From contig CAYNLY010000005.1 of the NCBI GenBank assembly GCA_964398225.1, positions 1-47,762 on the forward strand: a stretch of DNA of 47,762 nucleotides, written 5' to 3'. The position numbers and the translations under genes were made by a program. How positions within the stretch are numbered: position 1 is the first letter of the stretch; every line of letters starts with the position of its first letter. The stretch comes from CAYNLY01 sp964398225 (GTDB lineage: Bacteria; Pseudomonadota; Zetaproteobacteria; Mariprofundales; Mariprofundaceae). Below, in pieces: positions 36,053 through 45,528 of the stretch. Below the pieces are notes generated by a model, which had not been told where the DNA came from, made no database searches, and saw only the letters and a list, made by a program, of their open reading frames with translations.

Positions 36053-36098
36053 GCAACGCCTCCGTTCGATGGGTGTCGGCACATGTCCGCATCCAAGC

Positions 36099-36125
36099 TT
36101 ATCGCCGGCCGGGCGGCCGACTTGA
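36099..36125 (-). promoter_or_regulatory. FliA (sigma-28) promoter of the RR / HD-GYP / PilZ operon
   Basis: Minus strand TCAAGTCG (36118-36125), 11-nt spacer, GGCGATAA (36099-36106). The consensus is TAAAGTTT-N11-GCCGATAA; Pseudomonas-type sites read TCAAG...GCCGATA. The -10 matches seven of eight. Predicted start near 36092, leader of about 40 nt. Confidence 0.78.
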
Positions 36126-36159
36126 GCGGCGAACGCCAGGGCACCGCTGCGTCATATTT

Positions 36160-36188
36160 TTGACTTATCGGAATGCGCGCGTCACAAT
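36160..36188 (+). promoter_or_regulatory. Sigma-70 promoter of the first flagellar activator gene
   Basis: TTGACT (36160-36165), 17-nt spacer, CACAAT (36183-36188): five of six and four of six matches with ideal spacing. The start would lie near 36195, about 33 nt before ATG 36228, which has AAGGAG upstream. Confidence 0.65.
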
Positions 36189-36227
36189 GCCGTCTGAAAT
36201 CCGACGCCATACGTCAAGGAGCCGCCC

Positions 36228-37622
<1,395 letters not shown>

Positions 37623-37633
37623 TCCCGGCCCGC

Positions 37634-37653
37634 GCAAGCGGCACGCCGCTTGC
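37634..37653. repeat. Perfect hairpin coinciding with a sigma-54-like element
   Basis: GCAAGCGG, loop CACG, CCGCTTGC: a perfect 8-bp stem after the activator stop. The same bases contain GGCACGCCGCTTGC, a GG-N10-GC element (GG 37640-37641, GC 37652-37653) close to the sigma-54 consensus. It could be a terminator without U tract, a sigma-54 promoter for the next gene, or both. Confidence 0.55.
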
Positions 37654-37664
37654 ATGCGGCGGGC

Positions 37665-39650
37665 ATGATGCGTCGGTGCCTGAAGCTCGCCCTGTGGTTT
37701 GGAGTGCTCCTCGGAGCCGGGTCGTCCCCGGCGCTTGAGTTCCACGCAAGCCCCCAGCTGCGCGACGTTGCCGTGCTCGTGGGGGACGGCCATTTCGATG
37801 AGGCCGCAGAAGCCGCTCGCCGCCACCTGGCGGCGGACGATCTGCTTCCCTCCGACCGGCTGGCCCTGCTTCGGTTGTTGGCCGACACCGCCTGGCTGAA
37901 GGCAAAAGCCCGCCACTTCAGCGACGTCGATGAAGCCGTCCGTGCCCATGAGGCGCTGCTCGGCGAATTCCCCGATCATCCGAAAGCCGGCGAATGGCGC
38001 TGGCGCATTGCCCGGCTCTGGTGGCGACACGGCGACATGAAACAGGCACTCGTGGTCTGCCGGACCATCCTGGCCCGCGACGAGACCCCCGCCGCCCGCC
38101 GCAGAACCTGGCTCCTGATGGCCCGCATCCATCTGGCGCTCGGTCAGTTGGCGAAAGCCCGGGAAGCGCTGATCCAGCACGGACTGCTGGCCGAGGACGG
38201 CTCCCGGGACCAGGCCGAGGGCGAAGCCTGGATGGCCGTGGTCGACATGCGGGAGTCACGTCCCGGGGCGGCATGGCAGGCTCTCAGCCGCATCGCGCAA
38301 CGCTGGCCCGATGTGCTGGCGAAAAACCTGGAGGCGGAAGCCGTCTACATCGAACTGTTGCGCGCGCACGGGAAGATCGCTCAGGCCCGGCTCCGCGCCG
38401 AACGCTTCGTCGCCAGCCATCCGGATGCCCCCCAGAGTCCGAGGGTCCGGCTGCTGCTGGCCGACCTGATGGCGGCCAGGCCTGAAACGCGCCAGCAGGC
38501 CATTGCCGAATACGAGAAACTCGCGCAATCCGAAGCCGAGACCGCGCTCGGCTACCGGGCCTTCATGCGCGCGCTGATGCTGCGCATGCAGCAGAACGCC
38601 CCGGAGGCCGATCTGCGCGGCGCGATCGAAGCGCTTCAGCGCATCGCCGACCGCAACCAGCTGTCCCCGGTCGAGGATGAGGCCTTGCTGGACATCGGTC
38701 TGCTCCACCGGCGACTTGAACAAGACCGGCTTGCCGAGGAAACCGCCTCCCAGGCTCTGGATGCGCTGATGCACGCCGCATCCTCGCACGATGCGCGCCT
38801 GGCCGCCGAAGCGAAGCGGATCGGCCGAGCGTTTCTCAGTGAGAAAATCCAGGCCCAGCTGAAGGCCGGGCGCTGGACGGCGGCGGTGGCCACCTGGCGG
38901 CGCTATGCCTTGCTGCGGCCCAAGGCCTCGGACGACCCGGACCTCTACCTCGGCATAGCCAGGGCCCATCGGATGCTCGGCATGTACGATGCCGCACAAC
39001 CCCTGCTCGATGCCCTGCTTGCGATGGATCCGACCGGTCTGCGAGGGCAACGCGTGATGATCGAACAGGCCCGGCTGTGGCTCGATGCAGGTGTTGCGGA
39101 CGCTCCGGAAAAGCTTGCCCGCTGGCTCAACGAACACCCGTACACGATCTACGCCCCGGAGCTTGGCGTGATCCTGGCCCGGATGCATCTGGCCTCAGGC
39201 CAGGTGGAACAGGCCCGGCGCCGCATTCTTTCCATCCGGCCGGGCGATCTCGCTCCCGGACTGCGGGCGGAATACTGGCGCACGCGTGCGGAAGTCGCGG
39301 AAAGGCTCGGAAACTGGGCTGTCGCTGCCGAACGCTGGCGCGCCTATGCAAAGGCGCCGAAGGCAAACAAAACGCTCGCCGCCTCCCGCCGGGCGCGGGC
39401 GCTGGTGGAGGCGCAGGACTGGAAGGCGGCGATTCCGGCCTTGCTGGCGGTTCCCGAAGAGGCGCGTGACAGCGCCTGGCAGTACCGGATGGGACTTTGT
39501 GAACTGCACAGCGGAGAAACGGCGAAGGGCGAGGCCCGCCTCCGGAAACTCATCGAACAGGCGGACGGCTCCGGCGATGCCTGGGCCACGCTGGCCCGAC
39601 TGGCGCTCGCCGAGCGCGACGCGCGCCTGCTGCTGGCGGAGCGGCAATGA
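37665..39650 (+). CDS. Exported TPR-like helical repeat protein
   Basis: A 661-residue protein. The N-terminus MMRRCLKLALWFGVLLGAG followed by SSPALEFHA is a clear signal peptide with likely cleavage near ALA/LEF. The rest is alpha-helical with repeated TPR-like pairs, for example DEAAEAARRHLAADDLLPSD, GEFPDHPKAGEWRWRIARLW and AHRMLGMYDAAQPLLDALLA. No enzyme motif seen. ATG 37665 is used; a TTG 15 nt upstream is also in frame. It lies between two sigma-54 activators and overlaps the second by 4 nt (ATGA). A periplasmic scaffold for flagellum or motor assembly is plausible but unproven. Confidence 0.85.
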   Translation: MMRRCLKLALWFGVLLGAGSSPALEFHASPQLRDVAVLVGDGHFDEAAEAARRHLAADDLLPSDRLALLRLLADTAWLKAKARHFSDVDEAVRAHEALLGEFPDHPKAGEWRWRIARLWWRHGDMKQALVVCRTILARDETPAARRRTWLLMARIHLALGQLAKAREALIQHGLLAEDGSRDQAEGEAWMAVVDMRESRPGAAWQALSRIAQRWPDVLAKNLEAEAVYIELLRAHGKIAQARLRAERFVASHPDAPQSPRVRLLLADLMAARPETRQQAIAEYEKLAQSEAETALGYRAFMRALMLRMQQNAPEADLRGAIEALQRIADRNQLSPVEDEALLDIGLLHRRLEQDRLAEETASQALDALMHAASSHDARLAAEAKRIGRAFLSEKIQAQLKAGRWTAAVATWRRYALLRPKASDDPDLYLGIARAHRMLGMYDAAQPLLDALLAMDPTGLRGQRVMIEQARLWLDAGVADAPEKLARWLNEHPYTIYAPELGVILARMHLASGQVEQARRRILSIRPGDLAPGLRAEYWRTRAEVAERLGNWAVAAERWRAYAKAPKANKTLAASRRARALVEAQDWKAAIPALLAVPEEARDSAWQYRMGLCELHSGETAKGEARLRKLIEQADGSGDAWATLARLALAERDARLLLAERQ

Positions 39651-41050
39651 GTCTGTCGCAGGTGGCCCTGATTGGCTTTCCCGAACATCAGGCATCGGAA
39701 CTCCGCGTGCAGTTCGGACGCATCCTGCCCGACACCCGCATCGAGGAGTTGCCGGACCGCTGCCTGGACGAGCTCGCGCCGGATGCACTGATCCTCGTCT
39801 GGGACAGCGTGACCGCGCCCGCGCTGGTTCGGCGTCTGTTCGCCGCCAACCCTCAGGCCAGCGTGGTCGTCCTCGCCGGACGGGGAGATGCGGATCGCGG
39901 CAGCGAACTGATGGCGCTGGGCGCGATGGATTACCGGCTCCTGCCCTGCCCCGACGAGGTGCTCGAGATCTACGTCCGGAAAAGCGGACACCAGACCGCA
40001 CTGGCCACCGAAGCCGGCGAACGGCGCCGTCAGGGGGAAGATCCCCAGAGCATTTTCGTAACCGAAGACCTCGAAACCCGCCGTCTGCTCGACCAGGTAG
40101 CCCTGATCGCGCCCAGCAATGCCTCGGTGCTCGTGATCGGCGAGTCCGGCACGGGCAAGGAACGGCTGTCGCGCTACATTCACGCCTGCTCCGACCGGCG
40201 CGACGCCAGCTTCGTGGCCATCAACTGCGCCGCGATCCCCGAGGGCGTGCTCGAAGCGGAGCTTTTCGGCCATGAGAAGGGTGCCTTCACCGGCGCGACG
40301 ACGGCCCGGCCCGGCAAATTCGAGCTGGCTCACGGCGGCACGCTGCTGCTGGACGAAATCACCGAGATGCCGGTGCACCTGCAGGCCAAACTGCTGCGCG
40401 TGCTGCAGGAAGGCGAAGTCGACCGGCTGGGCGGCCGCAAACCGGTGAAGGTCGATGTGCGCGTGATCGCCACGAGCAACCGGGACATCGAACAGGCCGT
40501 GCGCGAGGGTCAGTTTCGACAGGACCTCTACTACCGGCTCAACGTCGTCACGATCCAGCTGCCTCCGCTTCGCCGCAGGCCCGACGACATCGGACCGCTC
40601 GCCCGGCATTTTCTCTCCCGATTCTCCGAAATGTACGGCCGCCCGGCTCCCGAACTGGGTTCGGAGGCACTCGAACGGCTCAGGGCGCACGACTGGCCCG
40701 GCAACGCGCGGGAGCTCGAAAACTGCATGCACCGCGCCTTCCTGATGGCGATGGGCCAGACCATCCGGCCGGAGCATCTGGGCCTGCCCGAAAAAGCGCC
40801 GAGCGCGACCGCGCCGGACCTGGCGCTGTCGCCCGGGATGAGCATCCGCGACATGGAGCGGGCCCTGATCGAGCGCACGCTCGAACATGTGCGCGGCAAC
40901 CGCACGGAGGCGGCGCGCCTTCTGGGCATCAGCATCCGGACGCTGCGCAACAAGCTGAACAGTTTCGCCTCCGCCGATGGCACGGAGCTTGCATCGGGAA
41001 CGCAGCCCCATCGGGTCGGCGAGACCTCGTGGGCGGGAGGAACGCCATGA
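39647..41050 (+). CDS. FlrC/FleR-like sigma-54 activator with degenerate receiver
   Basis: A 467-residue activator. Residues 1-115 resemble a receiver, but the acidic pair is lost (ALIGFPEH) and the Lys/Pro motif is replaced (YRLLPCPDE); D53 may remain at the acceptor place. The AAA+ core is intact: GESGTGKE (165-172), GAFTGA (212-217) and DEITEMP. The C-terminal Fis-type HTH ends LLGISIRTLRNKLN, as in FleR/FlrC/FlbD. It probably activates the flagellar structural genes, perhaps without phosphorylation. A consensus sigma-54 promoter for flgB lies inside its last 25 codons. Coupled to flgB by ATGA. Confidence 0.92.
   Translation: MSLSQVALIGFPEHQASELRVQFGRILPDTRIEELPDRCLDELAPDALILVWDSVTAPALVRRLFAANPQASVVVLAGRGDADRGSELMALGAMDYRLLPCPDEVLEIYVRKSGHQTALATEAGERRRQGEDPQSIFVTEDLETRRLLDQVALIAPSNASVLVIGESGTGKERLSRYIHACSDRRDASFVAINCAAIPEGVLEAELFGHEKGAFTGATTARPGKFELAHGGTLLLDEITEMPVHLQAKLLRVLQEGEVDRLGGRKPVKVDVRVIATSNRDIEQAVREGQFRQDLYYRLNVVTIQLPPLRRRPDDIGPLARHFLSRFSEMYGRPAPELGSEALERLRAHDWPGNARELENCMHRAFLMAMGQTIRPEHLGLPEKAPSATAPDLALSPGMSIRDMERALIERTLEHVRGNRTEAARLLGISIRTLRNKLNSFASADGTELASGTQPHRVGETSWAGGTP
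40978..40993 (+). promoter_or_regulatory. Consensus sigma-54 promoter for flgBC-fliEFGHIJ
   Basis: TGGCACGGAGCTTGCA, identical to the TGGCACG-N4-TTGCA core, with GG at 40979-40980 and GC at 40991-40992. It is within the activator coding sequence. Predicted start near 41004, 43 nt before the flgB ATG. Confidence 0.85.
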
Positions 41051-41454
41051 TGATGGATCTGTTCGGTCACGGATTCTCAGCTCTGGAAGACGCCCTGATC
41101 GCTCGCGAACGGATGCAGGGCGTGCATGCGTCGAACATCGCCAATGCGGATACCCCCAACTACCGGGCCGACACCCGCACCTTCCAGGACTTTCTTGCGG
41201 CCCGGATGCACACCCGCGAATCCATGCCGGTCTTCCGGACGCATCCGGCGCATCAGGACCTGCAATCGCGCAGCCTGTCCCTGAGCCCTTTTCAGCGCGC
41301 GGTGCAGGCCCAGCGCATGGACGGAAACACGGTCGATGCCCAGAAGGAGGCGGCCCGGATGGCCGAGAACCAGCTGATGCACGAGCTCACGCTCCGGCTT
41401 CTGAAGGGCCGCATTGACGGCCTGAACACCGCGATCAAGGAGGGCAGCCGCTGA
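41047..41454 (+). CDS. flgB: Flagellar basal body rod protein FlgB
   Basis: Proximal rod subunit exported by the flagellar type III system. A 135-residue protein with the rod-family N-terminus HASNIANADTPNYRA near residues 28-42 and a C-terminal helix that closes the coiled coil (LTLRLLKGRIDGLNTAIKE). ATG 41047 forms an ATGA overlap with the activator stop and is followed by two more ATG codons. It overlaps flgC by one base (TGATG). Confidence 0.96.
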   Translation: MMMDLFGHGFSALEDALIARERMQGVHASNIANADTPNYRADTRTFQDFLAARMHTRESMPVFRTHPAHQDLQSRSLSLSPFQRAVQAQRMDGNTVDAQKEAARMAENQLMHELTLRLLKGRIDGLNTAIKEGSR

Positions 41455-41903
41455 TGGCCAACGACCTGCTTGCCTCGATGCATGTGAGTGCCGCCGGGAT
41501 GTCGGCGCAGCGCACCCGCATGGACATCATCGCCGAGAACATCGCCAACGCCGAATCAACCCGGACCGAACACGGTGGCCCCTATCGCCGCCGGCAGGTG
41601 GTGTTCCGGGCCGTCCCGGACGGCGCAAACCTCGCGTTCGGCGAAATCTTCCAGCGCTCGGGCGAGAACCGGCTCACCTCGGTTGAGGCGGCCCGCATCG
41701 CCGAGGATCCGCGCCCGTTCCGTGAGGTCTACGACCCCTCGCACCCGGACGCCGATGCCAACGGCATGGTGCGGCTGCCCAACGTCAACGCGGTGGAGGA
41801 GCTGATCGACATGCAGTCCGCCGCGAGAAGCTTCGAAGCCAACGTCAGCACGATGGAGGCATCCAAGCGTATGTTCCTCAAAACCCTCGAACTGCTTCGC
41901 TGA
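41454..41903 (+). CDS. flgC: Flagellar basal body rod protein FlgC
   Basis: Rod subunit of 149 residues, within the usual range. AASMHVSAAGMSAQRTRMDIIAENIANAEST matches the family N-terminus in pattern (positions 5-32), DPSHPDADANGMVRLPNVN is a FlgC hallmark, and the C-terminal helix reads AARSFEANVSTMEASKRM. It starts on the last base of the flgB stop; fliE follows after 11 nt. Confidence 0.97.
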   Translation: MANDLLASMHVSAAGMSAQRTRMDIIAENIANAESTRTEHGGPYRRRQVVFRAVPDGANLAFGEIFQRSGENRLTSVEAARIAEDPRPFREVYDPSHPDADANGMVRLPNVNAVEELIDMQSAARSFEANVSTMEASKRMFLKTLELLR

Positions 41904-41914
41904 AGGAGGCATTG

Positions 41915-42202
41915 ATGCGCATCGATGGCTTTCAACCGATTCCGAAGCCCGACTCATCGCCCGCATCCGGGCCTGCACCCGAGGGCGGCTTTGCCGGACG
42001 GCTCCGGCATTACCTGGCCGAACTCAATGCCGAGCACAAGGCCGCGGAGGCCGCCTCCGTCGAGCTTGCGCTGGGACGCTCGAAGAACACCGCCGAAACC
42101 CTGCTCGCGGTACAGAAGGCGGACCTTTCCTTTCAGCTGATGCTCTCGGTGCGCAACAAGCTCGTGGACGCCTACCGCGAAGTGATGCGGATGCAGGTCT
42201 GA
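41915..42202 (+). CDS. fliE: Flagellar hook-basal body complex protein FliE
   Basis: Junction protein between the MS ring and the rod. A 95-residue protein with disordered N-terminus and the conserved C-terminal half KNTAETLLAVQKADLSFQLM and RNKLVDAYREVMRMQV. ATG 41915 is chosen because GAAGGAGG sits 7 nt before it; the TTG one codon upstream is less likely. It precedes fliF by 23 nt. Confidence 0.96.
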   Translation: MRIDGFQPIPKPDSSPASGPAPEGGFAGRLRHYLAELNAEHKAAEAASVELALGRSKNTAETLLAVQKADLSFQLMLSVRNKLVDAYREVMRMQV

Positions 42203-42225
42203 ACGGCTAGGTCGCAGGCAGAACC

Positions 42226-43848
42226 ATGGCCGACACCCTGACCCCGACGGAGCGCGCATCCCAGCCGGCTGGACCGGTACCGACCGAGGCGAGCGGCAGC
42301 ACGCCGGGCGGCGGGTCCGCCGCCACCGCGCTTCTGATCCGCCATCGCCGCTGGCTGCTGTTTGCCGCGGGTGCCCTGATGCTCGCGGGCTTCATCGGAC
42401 TGATCCTCTGGTCGTCCGAGTCGCCCTACCGCCCCGTCTACGCCGGCCTTTCCGAAAAGGATGCCGCGCGCATCGTCGAACTGCTGCAGAAGGAGCATGT
42501 CCCCTACCGGCTGGAGGGAGGCGGCACCGTGCTCGTGCCCGCCGATCAGGTTTATCAGGTCCGGCTGAAGCTTGCCGGCGAAGGCGTGGCCCCCAGCCAG
42601 GGCGACGGATTCGAGCTCTTCGATCGCAGCAACGAGTTCGGACTGAGCGAGTTCACCCGCAAGATCAATCTGCAGCGGGCGCTGCAGGGGGAGCTGGCGC
42701 GCACGATCGAAGTGATCCCGGAAGTGACGGCCGCCCGCGTGCATCTCGTGCTGCCCAGGGAATCCGCGTTCGCCGAACGCGACCGGAAGGCCAGCGCTTC
42801 GGTCATGCTCCAGATCGCCGGAGGCCAGCGCCTGCCCAAGGCGAGCGTGCAGGCCATCCAGAACCTCGTCGCCGCAAGCGTCCCGGAGCTGGAGCCCGAG
42901 CAGGTGACGATCGTCGATGCCGCCGGCCGCCTGCTGTCGGGCAACGACCGGGACCAGCCGCTCGACGAGGGCCAGTCGCTCGCCGAATACCAGGCCCGGC
43001 TTGAGCAGCGCCTTGAGGACCGCCTGACCGGCATGCTCGAGCAGATCGTGGGCCCCGGCCAGGCGGTCGTCCGTGTCTCGGCCGAAATCAACCGGGAATA
43101 CGTTGAGCAGCACACCACCCGCTACAACCCGGACGAGCAGGTGCTGCGCAGTCAGAAATCGATCGAGGAGCAGCGTCAGTCCGTGGACGCGCCCGCCGAA
43201 GGCGTGCCGGGGCTAGCCTCGAACACGCCCGGGGCCAACCCGGCGGCGAGCGGCACCCAGCCGCGGGACACGGCCAGCCGGGTCGAACAGGTCAACAACT
43301 ACGAGATCAGCTCGACCAACGAGCACCGCATCGTGCCCTTCGGCAGCGTGGACCGTCTTTCGGTCGCCGTCGTCGTCGGCGGTCATCGGAACAAGGGCGA
43401 GGACGGGACCGAAACCTTCACGCCGAGAAGCCCCGAGGAACTGGCCGCGATCCGGCAGATCGTCGAGCGCGCGATCGGCTACGACGAGGAGCGCGGGGAC
43501 GCGGTGGACGTGAAAAGCATGCCGCTCGTGGACATCTCCAGTCCCGCCGATGCCGAAGCGCTGGCGGCCGCCGAGAATCGAGCCTTCTATCTGCGGCTTG
43601 CCCGGTATCTGGTGGCGCTCGTGGCCCTTCTGCTGCTCGCGCTGTTCGTTCTGCGGCCGCTGGCCCGGCGCCTGAAGCAGGAACCGGAAGTCTCCGCCGG
43701 CCGTGACGGCGAGCCCCTGCTCGCGATTCCGGAGATGTCGAGCGAGGCCTACGCCCGCCTGATGAAACTGGACCAGCTCCGCCAGCAGGTGGCCCGTGAT
43801 CCCGAACGCGCCAGCCGCGTGCTGCGGGAGTGGATGGACCCGGCATGA
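42226..43848 (+). CDS. fliF: Flagellar M-ring protein FliF
   Basis: Forms the MS ring in the inner membrane. A 540-residue protein with membrane helices at about 42-63 (WLLFAAGALMLAGFIGLILW) and about 462-482 (YLVALVALLLLALFVL), the YscJ-like periplasmic ring domains between (for example SEFTRKINLQRALQGELART and VHLVLPRESAF), and a C-terminal FliG-binding tail (YARLMKLDQLRQQVARDP...). It overlaps fliG by 4 nt (ATGA). Confidence 0.98.
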   Translation: MADTLTPTERASQPAGPVPTEASGSTPGGGSAATALLIRHRRWLLFAAGALMLAGFIGLILWSSESPYRPVYAGLSEKDAARIVELLQKEHVPYRLEGGGTVLVPADQVYQVRLKLAGEGVAPSQGDGFELFDRSNEFGLSEFTRKINLQRALQGELARTIEVIPEVTAARVHLVLPRESAFAERDRKASASVMLQIAGGQRLPKASVQAIQNLVAASVPELEPEQVTIVDAAGRLLSGNDRDQPLDEGQSLAEYQARLEQRLEDRLTGMLEQIVGPGQAVVRVSAEINREYVEQHTTRYNPDEQVLRSQKSIEEQRQSVDAPAEGVPGLASNTPGANPAASGTQPRDTASRVEQVNNYEISSTNEHRIVPFGSVDRLSVAVVVGGHRNKGEDGTETFTPRSPEELAAIRQIVERAIGYDEERGDAVDVKSMPLVDISSPADAEALAAAENRAFYLRLARYLVALVALLLLALFVLRPLARRLKQEPEVSAGRDGEPLLAIPEMSSEAYARLMKLDQLRQQVARDPERASRVLREWMDPA

Positions 43849-44849
43849 GAAAGACCGCACGCGAGCTGACCGGCGAAGACAAGGCCGCGATCCTGCTGTT
43901 CGTGCTGGGCCCGGAGATGGCCGCACCGCTGATCCGGGACCTCGACAACGCCACGCTTGCGAGGATCGGGCGGCGCATGTCGGAGCTCGGCAAGATCGAC
44001 ACCGAAACGCTGAACAAGGTCATCGATGAATACCTCGAGATCCATGCCTCAGACGACCCGCTGCTGCGCTCGACGCGCAAGGACGTGGTCGAACTGTTCC
44101 GGCAGGCCATCGAGCAGGACCGTGCCGAACAGCTGATCCACGAGCTCAGCGCGCCGAGGAAGCTCACGATCTGGGAAAAGCTTTCACGGCTGAAGCCGGA
44201 AATGATCGCCAGCTACATTGCCAACGAGCATCCCCAGACCGTCGCCCTGATCCTCGGCAACATCGATGCCGGCGTCGCAAGCAGGGTGATCGCGCTGCTG
44301 CCCGAGGACATGCAGCTGTCCGTGGTCATGCGCATGTCGAAGATCGAAAGCGTGCCCGCCGATCTGGTCCGCGACATCGAGGAGACGCTGGAACAGGAAC
44401 TGGCCGAGATGCAGGGCGAATCCGGCATCAGTTTCGACGGCATGCTCAGCGTCGTCGAAATCCTGAAGGGACTCGAAAAGAGTGTTGCCCGGCCGATCCT
44501 CGATCAGCTCAAGGAACGCGACGAGGAGCTGTTCAGTCAGGTGGACCGGCTGCTGCTCGTGTTCGAGGATCTGCGCGAGCTTTCGGACCGGGACATCCAG
44601 ACCATCCTCAAGCACATCTCCTCCGACGATCTGGTCAAGGCGCTGAAAGGCGCTTCCGACGAGGTGGCCCAGCGCTTCTTCAGCAACATGTCGAGCCGGG
44701 CCGCGGAAATCATGCGCGAGGACATGGAAGTGATGGGTCCGCTGAAGCTGGCCGACGTCGAGGAGGCCCAGCAGAACATTCTGAAGATCGTCCGCAAGCT
44801 CGACGACGAAGGCGCGATCACACTGAGCGGCGCCGACGAAATGGTCTGA
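43845..44849 (+). CDS. fliG: Flagellar motor switch protein FliG
   Basis: Rotor protein that meets the stator and sets torque and direction. A 334-residue protein with N-terminal FliF-binding domain (LTGEDKAAILLFVLGPEMA), the central ANEHPQTVALIL motif (EHPQ near 126), and the C-terminal charged helix DLVKALKGASDEVAQRFFSNMSSRAA-like, with EVMGPLKLADVEEAQQNIL. ATG 43845 (ATGA overlap with fliF) is preferred to a GTG five codons upstream. Confidence 0.98.
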   Translation: MRKTARELTGEDKAAILLFVLGPEMAAPLIRDLDNATLARIGRRMSELGKIDTETLNKVIDEYLEIHASDDPLLRSTRKDVVELFRQAIEQDRAEQLIHELSAPRKLTIWEKLSRLKPEMIASYIANEHPQTVALILGNIDAGVASRVIALLPEDMQLSVVMRMSKIESVPADLVRDIEETLEQELAEMQGESGISFDGMLSVVEILKGLEKSVARPILDQLKERDEELFSQVDRLLLVFEDLRELSDRDIQTILKHISSDDLVKALKGASDEVAQRFFSNMSSRAAEIMREDMEVMGPLKLADVEEAQQNILKIVRKLDDEGAITLSGADEMV

Positions 44850-44853
44850 TCCG

Positions 44854-45528
44854 ATGCTCCACCCGCTCCCGTTTCCCGAACATCCGGCTCCGGAAAAGCC
44901 GGCAGCCCCCCTGCCCCCACTTGCCTCCGAAGGCTCCTCGAACCTCGAACCCGAGCCCGAAGCAAGCCGCATGCAGCAGCTCGAGGCGATGCTCAAGGAG
45001 GTTCAGGGACGGGCCGAGATCATCGAGAAGGAAGCCTACGACAAGGCCTATCTTGCAGGGGAAAAGGCGGGCATCGCGCTGGGGAAACGCCGGGCGGAAC
45101 AGATGCTGGCCGCCCTCGAATCGGTGCTGGATCAGGCCGAGCGGTCGCTTGAGGAAATCCGGTCCGGATTCGCCAAGGCGATCGTGGAACTCGCCGCCGG
45201 ACTTGCCGGCCGTCTTCTGGATCAGACGCTGGAGGAGCATCCCGAGTGGCTCGTTGCGGCCGCCCGGAACGCGGCCGAGCGGCTGCTTGAGGACGCCACA
45301 CCTCCGCTTGCGCTCGTCGTCAGCGAGGACGACGCCGAAGCCTTCCGGAAGCTGCTCGATACCGACGAGCTTCCCGCCCGCATCCGCACCGATCCCGAGC
45401 TGCCGCAGGGCCGGTGCCTGATCTGCGCCCGCGACCGCATGGCGCGAATCGCGCCCGCCGAACGCCTGCCGATGCTCATCCAGGCGCTCCGAGCGGAACT
45501 GGATCCGGCATCCGGGCACTCCGAATGA
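44854..45528 (+). CDS. fliH: Flagellar assembly protein FliH
   Basis: Stator-like regulator of the FliI export ATPase. A 224-residue protein: Pro-rich N-terminus (1-35), coiled coil, and the family's Gly repeat AYLAGEKAGIALGKRRAEQM (GxxxGxxxG near 70-78), followed by the helical and C-terminal FliH/YscL domain with IRTDPELPQGRCLI. No clear Shine-Dalgarno; it begins 4 nt after the fliG stop and overlaps fliI as ATGA, so it is probably translated by coupling. Confidence 0.95.
   Translation: MLHPLPFPEHPAPEKPAAPLPPLASEGSSNLEPEPEASRMQQLEAMLKEVQGRAEIIEKEAYDKAYLAGEKAGIALGKRRAEQMLAALESVLDQAERSLEEIRSGFAKAIVELAAGLAGRLLDQTLEEHPEWLVAAARNAAERLLEDATPPLALVVSEDDAEAFRKLLDTDELPARIRTDPELPQGRCLICARDRMARIAPAERLPMLIQALRAELDPASGHSE

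Noticed and set aside
36073..36227. Coding frames within the divergent promoter region before the flagellar activator
   Set aside because: They merely extend into the activator gene in another frame; the region is explained by the FliA-type and sigma-70-type promoters.
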